Of a stretch of DNA of 64,000 nucleotides, positions 54,481-64,000 are shown one piece after another. Numbering within the stretch: position 1 is the stretch's first letter; the number at the start of each line of letters is the position of its first letter. Under the pieces are notes generated by a model. The model was not told the origin of the DNA. It made no database searches and was given only the letters and a program-made list of their open reading frames with translations. This DNA is from Neocallimastix lanati (nom. inval.). Lineage: Eukaryota; Neocallimastigomycota; Neocallimastigomycetes; Neocallimastigales; Neocallimastigaceae. The position numbers and the translations under genes were made by a program. Where the stretch lies: assembly GCA_016946835.1 (NCBI GenBank), contig JACVTC010000142.1:62001-126000 (forward strand), given 5' to 3'.

Positions 54481-54629
54481 AGACATTATTCTAGAAGATA
54501 TATTAATTGAAAATGAAAAAATAAATAGAGATTATAACAAAGAAAATGAACATAATATAAGTAAAGATAAAAACGTGAATAAGAATATTAATAATAAAAT
54601 AACATATGGAAATTATTCTAATTTTTTTG

Positions 54630-54666
<37 letters not shown>

Positions 54667-54689
54667 AAAAAAAAAAAGAGAACAAATCA

Positions 54690-55436
54690 AAGAACAAAAG
54701 TTTAATCTCAGCAGATCGTAGTAACAAGCTTATTCTACTACTTACAATATCTGGTACAAAATTTAAGTCGTCTACAATGGATTTATTCTCATTAATATTT
54801 GAAGTTATCATTCAAGGACGAGAACAGGACATACTTCCACGCCTGAACCTTAATACTCTTACATGATTCCTGAGAACGCCAAAGAGAAATCTATTTTTAA
54901 TCAAGTAAATATGATGAGGGTAAAAAAATATCTCGTTTTTTAGCATGGATTCTGATTTAGAAGCATTCAATCATAATACTACATATGGTATATTCGCAAC
55001 ACTAGCTTTTCAACTAACCTGCAAATACCAATTATTCGAATCAACGGATAAAAATATTAATTTTAACAAAAATACAAAATAATTTTATTACTAACCTTAA
55101 CTGAATATAAAAATTTACCTAATTCAAATTTTTAATAAATCTTATAATAGTGTCCATGTCCAGAATTCAAGCCACACAAAGTATAATATAAATGATATAA
55201 TTGAAAATTAAGAGATTTTAACAATAATGAAATTGAAAAAGATAACCATATCGAAAGCGGTACTGAAGATGATGATGAAATCATAAACAATGATAAATAC
55301 AAAACATTAAATGTTAGAAAAAGAAAATTAAAAATATCAACAGAAAATTATATTATTAAAAGAAAAATTGAAGACATTAATAATGCATTAAGTGATACAT
55401 ACAAAAAGAAAGAAATGAATGTGTTTCATTTCTGAA
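54690..55436 (+). pseudogene. Decayed element sequence, probable continuation of the copia remnant
   Basis: This stretch has clearly higher G/C than its surroundings and short open segments, such as ISADRSNKLILLLTISGTKF near 54706 and MIPENAKEKSIFNQVN near 54864. Position 55205-55435 is a 76-codon open stretch, rich in Lys, Asn, Asp and Glu, with VRKRKLKISTENYIIKRKIE. It has no upstream start codon. I infer that it belongs to the same dead retroelement because it directly follows it on the same strand, but no diagnostic RT motif is visible. Confidence 0.4.
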
Positions 55437-55791
55437 AGCTTCATTTCATAATGTAGCTTTTATATTTTATAATTTTGCACCAAAAATTTTTTAATATTGT
55501 TTAATATAATTATATATATATAGATAAATAAAGTGTTATTATTAATAGAAAAAATATTTTAATTTTTTCTTAATCACTTTGTAACAAAAAAGACTGAATA
55601 ATTAATATTAATTTATAATAAATAATTAAATTCAAGTAATAAAAATATTTTCTTAAAAACTTTTTATAATTTAAAAAAAATGAGTTTTAAAAAGAATAAA
55701 GAATTAAATATATAATTGATAAATAATTTAATTCATATAACAAATAATTAAATAAATAATTTATTTTTAAAATTTAAAAAAAAAAAATAAA

Positions 55792-55825
<34 letters not shown>

Positions 55826-56280
55826 TATTTATATATATTCTTAAAAATACTTTATAAAAAAAAATTTTTTTTATAATACTAATTTATTCAGAATAATAAA
55901 TAATTACATAAGCAATTAAATATAAATAGTAAATAAGTAATATTTTACTTTTTAAACATTAAATAGTAAAATATATTCTTAAAAATACTTCAATCAAATA
56001 AATTGAATAATTAAAAAAAAAAAAAAAAAGAATAATACTAATTTATTCATAATAAATAATTAAATATATAATAAATAACTAAAAAACTTAATATTATTAA
56101 AATATAGCAAATAAAATTAACATAGAATACATGTAACAATTATTATTTAGAAAGAGGATTCTTTATTAAAAAAATATTATTATTAAATAAAATATATATT
56201 ATGAAATAGTATATATTCAAAATTTAAATTAAAAGTTATTAATATAAAAATAAATTAAAAAAATTTTATTAAAAACTTAA
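55437..56280. other. AT spacer between two element remnants
   Basis: A/T sequence with an A run near 55789-55809, (TA)n near 55810-55827 and a repeated TATATTCTTAAAAATACTT phrase (near 55832 and 55972). No coding potential. Confidence 0.55.
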
Positions 56281-56284
56281 TGCT

Positions 56285-56732
56285 TAAAATTATGAGAAGA
56301 AAAAGTACTCAAGTAAAAGAAATGTCCGAAATAAGTTCCAATTCCTCATCCCTACCTTTTATGAGTAAAAATGATTAAATAAATAAGGGTGATGACATGT
56401 TCATCAAAAGGAAATTTTATTAACAAATTATGCCTATAAAGATTTTTTAATTAAATCCCTATTTAATTATAAAAATTTTAAATTAAATACTTTAAATTTT
56501 GAAGACTGATTTATTGAATTAAAACGTCATCTAATTATACAAGACTATAATGAATATATAGAAAAAGAATTTATCGATGATAACATGACCAGAAAACAAA
56601 TAAATATGATAACCCTGTCCAAACAATGATTATTCATTATGGCATTCTCATTTAGGACATTTCAACAATTATAATAATATCAAGGATTATAAGGATTATA
56701 TTATTGAATAAATCGTTTCACAACAACAACAA

Positions 56733-56772
<40 letters not shown>

Positions 56773-57464
56773 ATGATAATAATGTCCTGAATGTAAAATA
56801 AGTAAATTAAGAAGAAGAAAGCCATTTTTCTACTTCTGAATCTTTTACTACCCAACCTATAGAACTGATGTATACTAATGTTATTGGTAAACTTTAAACT
56901 TATTTTCAAGGTTACAAGTTAAAACTACTACCTTACTTTTCTTGATAACTTTTCAAGAAAATGCTGGATTTATCTATTAAAAAAAAATAAATCTGATGTT
57001 TATGATAAATTTATTAATTTTTATAAATTAACTTCCAACTTATATATACATAATATTTCTATTAAAACTTTTAAATATGATAATGAGGGGGGGGGGTCGA
57101 ATATATAAATAAAAATGTTTCTTCATCTTTTTGTCTTATTGAATAATCATAGAATTTGCTTTTATACACTCTATTTCTGGTTATCCCCCCTCCAAAAAAA
57201 AATGGTCTCGCTGAATGGTTAAATCAAACTATAAATAATTGTGCTAAAGCACTCTTAACTTCTGCCAAATTACTTCTTTTCTTTTGGAATTCTGCCGTTC
57301 AATGTACTGCTTTCTTATATAACTCAAATCCATATTCTAGTATTAATTTCAAAATTCCTAATGAATTATTATTATTTTTTTTTAATAAACCTGTTGATAT
57401 TTCTCATTTTAAAGTATTTGGTTGTAAAGCATTTTTCTTTAATAATCATAACAGTAACAAATGA
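56285..57464 (+). pseudogene. Second decayed Ty1/copia element (gag and integrase parts)
   Basis: Gag-like residues IELKRHLIIQDYNEYIEKEF lie near 56515-56574. The GAG-pre-integrase motif WHSHLGHFNNY (compare WH.RLGH.N) is near 56639. An insertion-like poly-A run at 56731-56770 interrupts it. 57156-57464 is an open stretch with the copia integrase C-terminal part: NGLAEWLNQTINNCAKALL, FWNSAVQCTAFLYNSNPYSS, KPVDISHFKVFGCKAFFF. The intervening DDE region is broken by several stops. RT, RNase H and LTRs are absent. Sequence and spacing differ from the 53.4-kb remnant, so these are separate insertions. Confidence 0.75.
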
Positions 57465-57469
57465 GAAAA

Positions 57470-57719
57470 GAACTATTTGTTCATCATTAATTATTTTATG
57501 TATAAAAAATTTTATTATATATTCCTCATAATATTTTATTACCAATATTTTCACATTTTATTAATTAAATTTTATATTTAAATTTTATAGTTAAATTTAT
57601 TAATTAAAAAATTTACAAAGGCCACAAGAATGAAAATAAAAAACACAAAAGGCCACTTTTTAATTATAAAAATATTTTTATTAATTCTTATATCTAATAT
57701 ATATTTCCTTATTAATATT

Positions 57720-57766
<47 letters not shown>

Positions 57767-58988
57767 TTATTTTATATAAAAATAAGAAAAAATCCTCTTT
57801 TAATATGAGAGTGAAATATATTTTTTATTTTGATTTTGATAAAACAATATAAAAAGTGAACTGGTTATTATATAATTATTGGAATTAAATGATTATATAA
57901 ATTTTTATTTTATATTAAATAAGGTAATAAATAAATTTTAATACTTTTTATATTATTTGTACATATTGAACATTAAATAGTTCTAAAATAAATGATATTA
58001 ATATAATAATAATAAATATTAATAAAATACTTTCAGATGATAATTAAAATATTTACACTATTTTAATTGAATAAAAAAAAAATGTAAATAAAAATTAATA
58101 AATTATTTATATTTAATCAATGGACATTTTTTATATTTTCTTTATTTCAATAAATAATATATGAAATATAAATTTTATTTCATCTTTTTATTTTTTTTAA
58201 ATAAAAGTTTTTACCGTATTGCTAATTAAATAAAATGACAAGAAAGAATATATATATTAAAAAATATATATATATATAATATGAAATAAAATAAAATATA
58301 TATTTAACAAATCTATTTAATAAAAATTATATATATATATGATCATTAATAAATTATTTAATTTTTAAGGAATAATTACTAAAATTATATAAACAATGGA
58401 CATTTTCTATATTTCCTTTTTTCTGTAAATTTTTTTAATATTTATATAATATAAATTTATATTATGATAGGTTTATTTCATCTCTATATTATTTTTAAAT
58501 AATAAAAAGAAATAAAAATTAAGAAATAATAATAATAATATGTAAATAAATATACTTTATCATAATTAAATAAAATGACAAGAAATAATAAAAGAAATAA
58601 TATAATTTATTAAGTATATTTATTAAAATTTTCCCAAAAAATTAAATAATTTATTAATGACGAATAAAAAATTTATTAAAGTATAAACAATAGACATTTT
58701 TACATTTATTTTTATTATTATTATTTATTATTTATTATTTATTATTTATTATTTATTATATTCATTTAGAAATAACTGTTATTTTTAATTATATAAAAAA
58801 AATAATAAAAAATAACTATACTTAAAAATTTATACGATAATACAGGATACAATTATTTAAATATTTAACGTCATTCTTTTTTATTCATTTAATAATGTAT
58901 ATATTAAATAATTAATGGATTTTTATATAAAAGTACTTTAATATCATAAAATAACATACCTTCATGTGAGATATAATTTATGATTCTA

Positions 58989-59024
<36 letters not shown>

Positions 59025-60004
59025 TTGGTAGATTATAAATTAAAAAATAAAAAATAAAAAATAATAAGATTATTTAATAATTATTTTACCAATTTATGAT
59101 TTTTCTTTTTTTATCAAAAGTTGTTCTGAAAATTATTTTCATATAATATCTTTTTCAATTATCCTTAAATGAATTATAACTATTTTTTGTTTATTCTTGT
59201 TAAGAATACAAAATGGAAAATATACTTTCAATAATATTTTAAATCATATATATATAATTTAATGTTCTTTATAAAGTTTATATAAAATAAATACATTAAT
59301 ATAATTGTTCTTTCTTCATTTTTTTTTTTATAGCTTTAAAATATTTTTTTAAAAAAAAAAAAAATAAAATAATAATAATAATAATAATAATAAAAGATAT
59401 ACTAAATTATTATTATTTTAATATTAGATATTTAAATATTTTTATTTTTATTTTTTATATAGTTAAATACATTATATATATATATTATATATTTATATTT
59501 TATACATAAATAATGTAAATGATTAAATGTGTATAAGATTTTTACAATGTTAAGTAAAATGAATTAGATAAAACAAATATTATAAAATTAATGATAAAAT
59601 AATTAAAAATAAAATATGATTATTTTTATTATTTTAAACTAATGTAATAAATTTTTTTATATATTTTACATTTATTTTTAATTATAATAAAAATAAATAT
59701 GTTTCTTTTTATAAAAAAATTTCTAAAATATTAAAAAAAAAATAAAAAAATAAAACATAATGAAGTCAAAATTTATATTCAAAATTCTATAATTTAATTT
59801 TGTACATTATAAAAAATCTATGTTTTTTTTTTTTTTTTTTTTTTAAAAGATAATCTTTATATGTGCTTTTAACTTATAATTATTTATATAATTATATTTG
59901 ATCTTAAAAAATAAAAATATTATGAATTTAAAAAAAAAAAAGATCAAATTCTAATATTTTTTTTTAATTATTATTATTTTTATTTTTTTAAAAAAAATAA
60001 AAAA
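57470..60004. other. Intergenic with diverged internal repeats
   Basis: About 2.5 kb. It contains a (TA)n tract at 57722-57762, diverged repeats at 58090-58710, an A run near 59004-59023 and T/A runs near 59822-59844. It includes the 3' flank of the zinc-finger gene. No open frame of note. Confidence 0.6.
58090..58710. repeat. Diverged tandem repeats of about 280-340 bp
   Basis: CAATGGACATTTT or a one-base variant recurs near 58118, 58394 and 58688, each after an AATAAATTATTTA-like phrase. AATTAAATAAAATGACAAGAAA recurs at 58224 and 58564. Spacing is uneven, indicating old duplications with indels. Confidence 0.6.
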
Positions 60005-62119
60005 TTAATTTGCCTTTACTTCATTTCCAATTTCATTAGTTTTCGTGGTATTAACATTACTTTTTTTATTTCTCATAACTCTTGTTTTATTTATATCATC
60101 AATAGTAATTGTAGTAGTATTTACTTCATCATCATCACAAATTTTACTATTTGAAAGTTTGGCATTACGTAATATAAGTGCTCTATTCTTTTTATGTCTC
60201 TTTTCACATACCTTCATATGTCTTCTTAAATTACTAAGAACGGAGAAACGACGACCACATCCTTCCAATGTACACTTGAATGGGTGTTGACCAGTATGAG
60301 AGTACATATGAGTTTTTAATGAACTTGGTCTTGAGAAACGTTTACCACATTCACTACACTTATAACGTTTAACCTTGGCTGGGGGTGTATTTACGGATAT
60401 TACATTGTCTTGTCTAACCGAATATGGCACAGTATATTGACCATTATAATTAACTGGTAAATTTACATTGCCAACTTGAACTTGTTGTACTTGAATTTCT
60501 TGGCCATTAAAATAAATAGGTTGATTAGCAACTTGATATGTATTAACAGAATTTTGAGCTTGTTGATTATAATTTACATTTTGTACATAAGATACATTAC
60601 TTTGTGGTGAGGATATGTATTGAACATTTTCATTTTGTTGAGATATGTAGTTTTGTGGTTGTATATGGTATTGTTGATTAACAACCGGAGATAATACATT
60701 ATTATAGGAAATATAAGTACTATACGATATATTACCATTGGTTTGAGAATTATTAATAATATTAATACCAGTATTACTATTATCCGTAGCAGCAACAACA
60801 AAGTTATTTTCTGGTGATTGATATGGAATGTTATTAATTGGTGCTTGAGTTTGATTTATACAAGTGACAGCTTGAGTAACATAATTATTAACTTGCGTTA
60901 TTTGAGTTTGCCCTTGATTTTGACCTTGAATGTAATAAATTTGATTTGGTTTTTTATCTATTTCCTTAGATACTGGACTAATAGTATTATTATTCAAAAT
61001 AGAATTACTATTATTATTTTTTGGATTTGGAGATGGCAATTCATTGTTATTTGACGAATTTTCGGTTTGATTACTTGAATCATTACTTAAACTTTTTGGT
61101 GAAAGCATTCCATTACTAGTTGCTGTGTTAATACTGTTGCCATTGTTACTATATGGTGTAACATTATATGATGAGACATCACTACTTCCAATTGGAGATA
61201 CAGTATTACAATTGGTTTCCTTCTTATAGTTCATAACATTACCAACGACTTGACAGACTGAAGAACCATTTTTTTCTTGAGCTAAATTATTCGATGGATA
61301 ATTATTCATTATTCTATTGTTTGGGGTAGAGTTATAAACAATTTCCTTAATTGGTGAAGAGTTTGGAGTTTGAAGTGGGGTATAAATACAAGTATTTTTT
61401 CTGTTTGTATTAGAAGTTTCGTTAATTCCTGGAGAATTAGTTATGATAGTACTGTTTGAGAAATTTATTGTTTGTTGTGGTTGCTTTTGGAATAATGGTA
61501 ATACTTCATTACTTCCAACCGTACCTTCAGAACTCTTATTATTGTCTGATTTATTCAATATTACTGAAGTCATAGATTGTTGTGACGGTGTAGATAATAC
61601 ATTTTGTCCTGTTCCTTCCGTTATAGCATTAGTAGTAGCCAAGTTATTAGATTGATTAATTTGTTCAGAATAAGTTACATTTTGTGTATTTATAATAATT
61701 TGAGATTGAGGTTGCTGATAAGACATATTGGACTGATTAACAATTATTGGAGATTGAACAAAGTTTTGACTATTATATACCTGTTGTACTGTTTGAGTTG
61801 TAGTAGCCAAATTATATACTTGTCCTTGTGGATTAGAAGTCATGATATTAATGTTGTCATATGAATTTTGCATTTTCATAAATCCATTATCTGAAGCAGA
61901 GATAATTTGATTATTCACTGGTGAATTTTGATATGAGTTGTTAGATATTTGTTGAGCCTGTGGTATACTATAGGATTGATAAGTTGTATTATATTCATTG
62001 GATACTATTACTTGTTGAGAAGAGGAATTATTTGAATATGATGGTTGAATTACGTATTGAGATGTATTACTATTATTATTGTATGAAATATAACTTTGTT
62101 GAACGTTTGAAATAGACAT
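60005..62119 (-). CDS. C2H2 zinc-finger transcription factor with Gln/Asn-rich domain (704 aa)
   Basis: A single open frame. Residues 1-580 are Gln/Asn/Ser/Tyr-rich with many QQ, NN and YNSNN-type clusters, like a disordered activation or prion-like domain. Two C2H2 fingers follow at about residues 585-640: YKCSECGKRFSRPSSLKTHM.SH, the linker TGQHPFKC, then C...GCGRRFSVLSNLRRHMKVC, where the last zinc ligand is Cys instead of His (HMKVC). A basic stretch KRHKKNRALILRNAK then gives a likely nuclear signal. The fungal 'SRPSSLKTHMYSHTG...SVLSNLRRHMKVC' finger pair is common in filamentous-fungal regulators. The target genes cannot be told from the sequence. No intron signal is evident. Confidence 0.9.
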   Translation of the reverse strand: MSISNVQQSYISYNNNSNTSQYVIQPSYSNNSSSQQVIVSNEYNTTYQSYSIPQAQQISNNSYQNSPVNNQIISASDNGFMKMQNSYDNINIMTSNPQGQVYNLATTTQTVQQVYNSQNFVQSPIIVNQSNMSYQQPQSQIIINTQNVTYSEQINQSNNLATTNAITEGTGQNVLSTPSQQSMTSVILNKSDNNKSSEGTVGSNEVLPLFQKQPQQTINFSNSTIITNSPGINETSNTNRKNTCIYTPLQTPNSSPIKEIVYNSTPNNRIMNNYPSNNLAQEKNGSSVCQVVGNVMNYKKETNCNTVSPIGSSDVSSYNVTPYSNNGNSINTATSNGMLSPKSLSNDSSNQTENSSNNNELPSPNPKNNNSNSILNNNTISPVSKEIDKKPNQIYYIQGQNQGQTQITQVNNYVTQAVTCINQTQAPINNIPYQSPENNFVVAATDNSNTGINIINNSQTNGNISYSTYISYNNVLSPVVNQQYHIQPQNYISQQNENVQYISSPQSNVSYVQNVNYNQQAQNSVNTYQVANQPIYFNGQEIQVQQVQVGNVNLPVNYNGQYTVPYSVRQDNVISVNTPPAKVKRYKCSECGKRFSRPSSLKTHMYSHTGQHPFKCTLEGCGRRFSVLSNLRRHMKVCEKRHKKNRALILRNAKLSNSKICDDDEVNTTTITIDDINKTRVMRNKKSNVNTTKTNEIGNEVKAN

Positions 62120-62585
62120 TGTAATATTATTTATTGTTGTTTATCTTTGAAAGAATGATTTTTGACTAATTTAAGTTATTTCTATTTAAATTTTTTCAAA
62201 AAAAAAAAAAAGTATTTTAAAATTTTCCAAAAAAAAAATTGTTTAACAGCTATTAATATTTGGTTTTCTATTTTTACTTCTTTTGTTTCGATTCTTTATG
62301 AGATTTAACTTTATTTTTTCTTTTTTTTAAAAGTTTCTTATTTAATATTTATCCTAATACTTTTTTTCTTTTATCTACATATACCTTTTTGTTTTATATA
62401 TATATATATATAATAAATATTATAAATATATTTTATATTTTTATTTAATATAATTTTAAATCTTTTAAAATAAAATAAAAATATTAAGTATAATTAAGTG
62501 TATTTTATATATTACTTTATATATTATATATCAAAAAAAGTTTCTTTATATATATTTAATTAATTACATACAGTTTTTGACAAAG

Positions 62586-62633
<48 letters not shown>

Positions 62634-63947
62634 CTTTATATATATATTATAAAACACATTGTTTAATAAAAAAAAATAAAAAAAATAAAAAAATATATAT
62701 AAAAAAAAATTTTTTTATATATATTGTCTTACAATATTTTAATTATTAAAATAAGTTTATTACTAAAGAGCTATTCTATTACTTTCTTTTATTTCTTGAA
62801 AATTATTTTCTAATTTTTTTACTTTCTATTAACTATTTCAATTATAAGGAAAATAAATTTTAAAATAATAAATTAAATATGTTATAAATAAAAAAAAAAA
62901 AAAATTCACTTTTTTTGACCTTTATATATTATTTTGAAAATAAACTAATTTTTAAATTGTAAAAAGAAAATAAAAATAAACAAAATAAAGTTATAATTAA
63001 TTTTAATATATTATGATTACATGTTAAATATATAATATTTAATAAATAATATATAGTATAGTAATCATATAATTAATTATTCAATAGTATATATTCATAT
63101 ACAGTTTATGTTGACAATATATTATAATATATGTATTAACCTTTATATTAATTTATTACATTAAAATGGATAATATGTTTAATTATCTTTCCTATATTTC
63201 AATTAAGTATAATAATACCTATTGTAAAGATAAATTTAATATACGTTATGTATATTATAATATATTGAAAATGCATATATGTTTTTATTATTTTAAGCTT
63301 TGTTTCTATATTATTTTTATATTATAATGTATTTTAATATATTAATCAATACTAATAAAAACATTAATTTAATTTACATTAAAATTAATTATTTTATTTT
63401 TTTTTTTTTTTTTAATTTTTTATTTTATTTTTAATTTTTTTCAAATTAATTCCTTAATAACACAATTAAAATAAAATATAAATGAAATATACCCCTATCA
63501 TTTTTAAAAAATTAAAGAATCTATTTTTATACACTAAACTATTCTAATATACTATTTATCCTGAACTTTAATAAATACGATTACACATTACACTAACTCT
63601 ATTAATATTATTAATTTTTATGACCCAATTAATGTATAAATAAAAAGTTAAGGGTTAATTAAAATTATAATAAAATTATAATAATAATTGGTATTATTTT
63701 AGTATATATATATTTTTTTTTCAATAATTAACATAATTGTTATTGGGTTTATTATTTATGAAAGTTTATATATAATTATCTTTACAAAATATGTATATTA
63801 ATTTATTAATATATATTAAAGAACATATGAATTTTAATATAATTTATGTATTATTTTTTTTAATATATATTATATTAAATGATTAGATAGTATTAAATAT
63901 ATATATATATAAATAACTAGTTATAACTAATATGCTTAAATATTTAT
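62120..63947. other. Upstream region of the zinc-finger gene; no gene seen
   Basis: About 1.8 kb of A/T sequence with an A run at 62589-62629 and (TA)n tracts near 62396-62411 and 63897-63911. It must hold the promoter of the zinc-finger gene, but no specific site stands out. Confidence 0.55.
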
Positions 63948-63988
63948 TAATGAATGATGATTATTTTTAAAATAATCATCATTCATTA
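63948..63988. other. 41-nt near-perfect palindrome (20-bp arms)
   Basis: Arms 63948-63967 and 63969-63988 are exact reverse complements around a single central T (TAATGAATGATGATTATTTT and its complement). The sequence can extrude as a cruciform or hairpin. It is followed directly by (ATT)n to the window edge. It could be the edge of a terminal inverted repeat continuing beyond the window, a terminator-like hairpin, or a local inversion-duplication. Confidence 0.9.
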
Positions 63989-64000
63989 TTATTATTATTA

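Noticed and set aside
54473-54866. Lys-rich open frames across the poly-A run
   Set aside because: They are a decayed element linker plus a homopolymer read as poly-Lys or poly-Phe.

Overview
The window is extremely AT-rich eukaryotic DNA, with intergenic stretches almost entirely A/T. It carries homopolymer runs up to 58 bases, triplet microsatellites, small AT-rich introns with GT..AG ends, and proteins full of Asn/Ser tracts. Two genes point to a flagellated fungus: a DLT1-family protein (a family known to me only from fungi) and a RABL2 GTPase (a flagellar-transport GTPase normally kept only by ciliated or flagellated eukaryotes). With the base composition, an anaerobic gut fungus (Neocallimastigomycota) is the best fit. 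That assignment is inference.

Layout. 1-4366: decayed Ty3/gypsy retrotransposon on +, with gag, protease, RT, RNase H and integrase broken by at least three frameshifts and four stops. 4492-5060: 3' end of a different Ty1/copia element on + (RNase H tail, polypurine tract, LTR with a CRE-type palindrome). 6368-10591 (+): 12-exon cullin-1. 12669-14300 (-): small gene built from tandemly duplicated exon pairs that include 17-nt microexons. 15105-16020 (-): RABL2. 18227-19789 (-): five-exon DLT1-like membrane protein. 20580-22385 (-): exon-like pieces of an unrecognised, probably broken membrane-protein gene. 23924-26680 (-): intronless Sel1-repeat protein. 26681-32431: gene-free AT desert. 32432-37529 (-): four-exon TTI1 (TELO2-interacting protein 1). 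37530-40439: gene-free, with an exact 222-bp tandem duplication. 40440-43781 (+): four-exon MARCHF5-like RING-CH ligase with a 66-bp minisatellite in intron 1. 45976-50006 (-): three-exon Ser/Asn-rich orphan of 1194 aa. 53432-57464 (+): at least two shredded Ty1/copia remnants. 60005-62119 (-): C2H2 zinc-finger regulator. The window ends in a 41-nt near-perfect palindrome.

The genes are not an operon and show no shared pathway. Two are ubiquitin-pathway E3 components (the SCF scaffold cullin and the RING-CH ligase), one is a PIKK-assembly factor (TTI1), and one belongs to flagellar transport (RABL2). Most gene models were rebuilt by hand from splice signals. In each rebuilt gene the summed exon length is a multiple of three and the reading frame stays open across every junction, which is the main support for them. 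No tRNA, rRNA or CRISPR array was seen.
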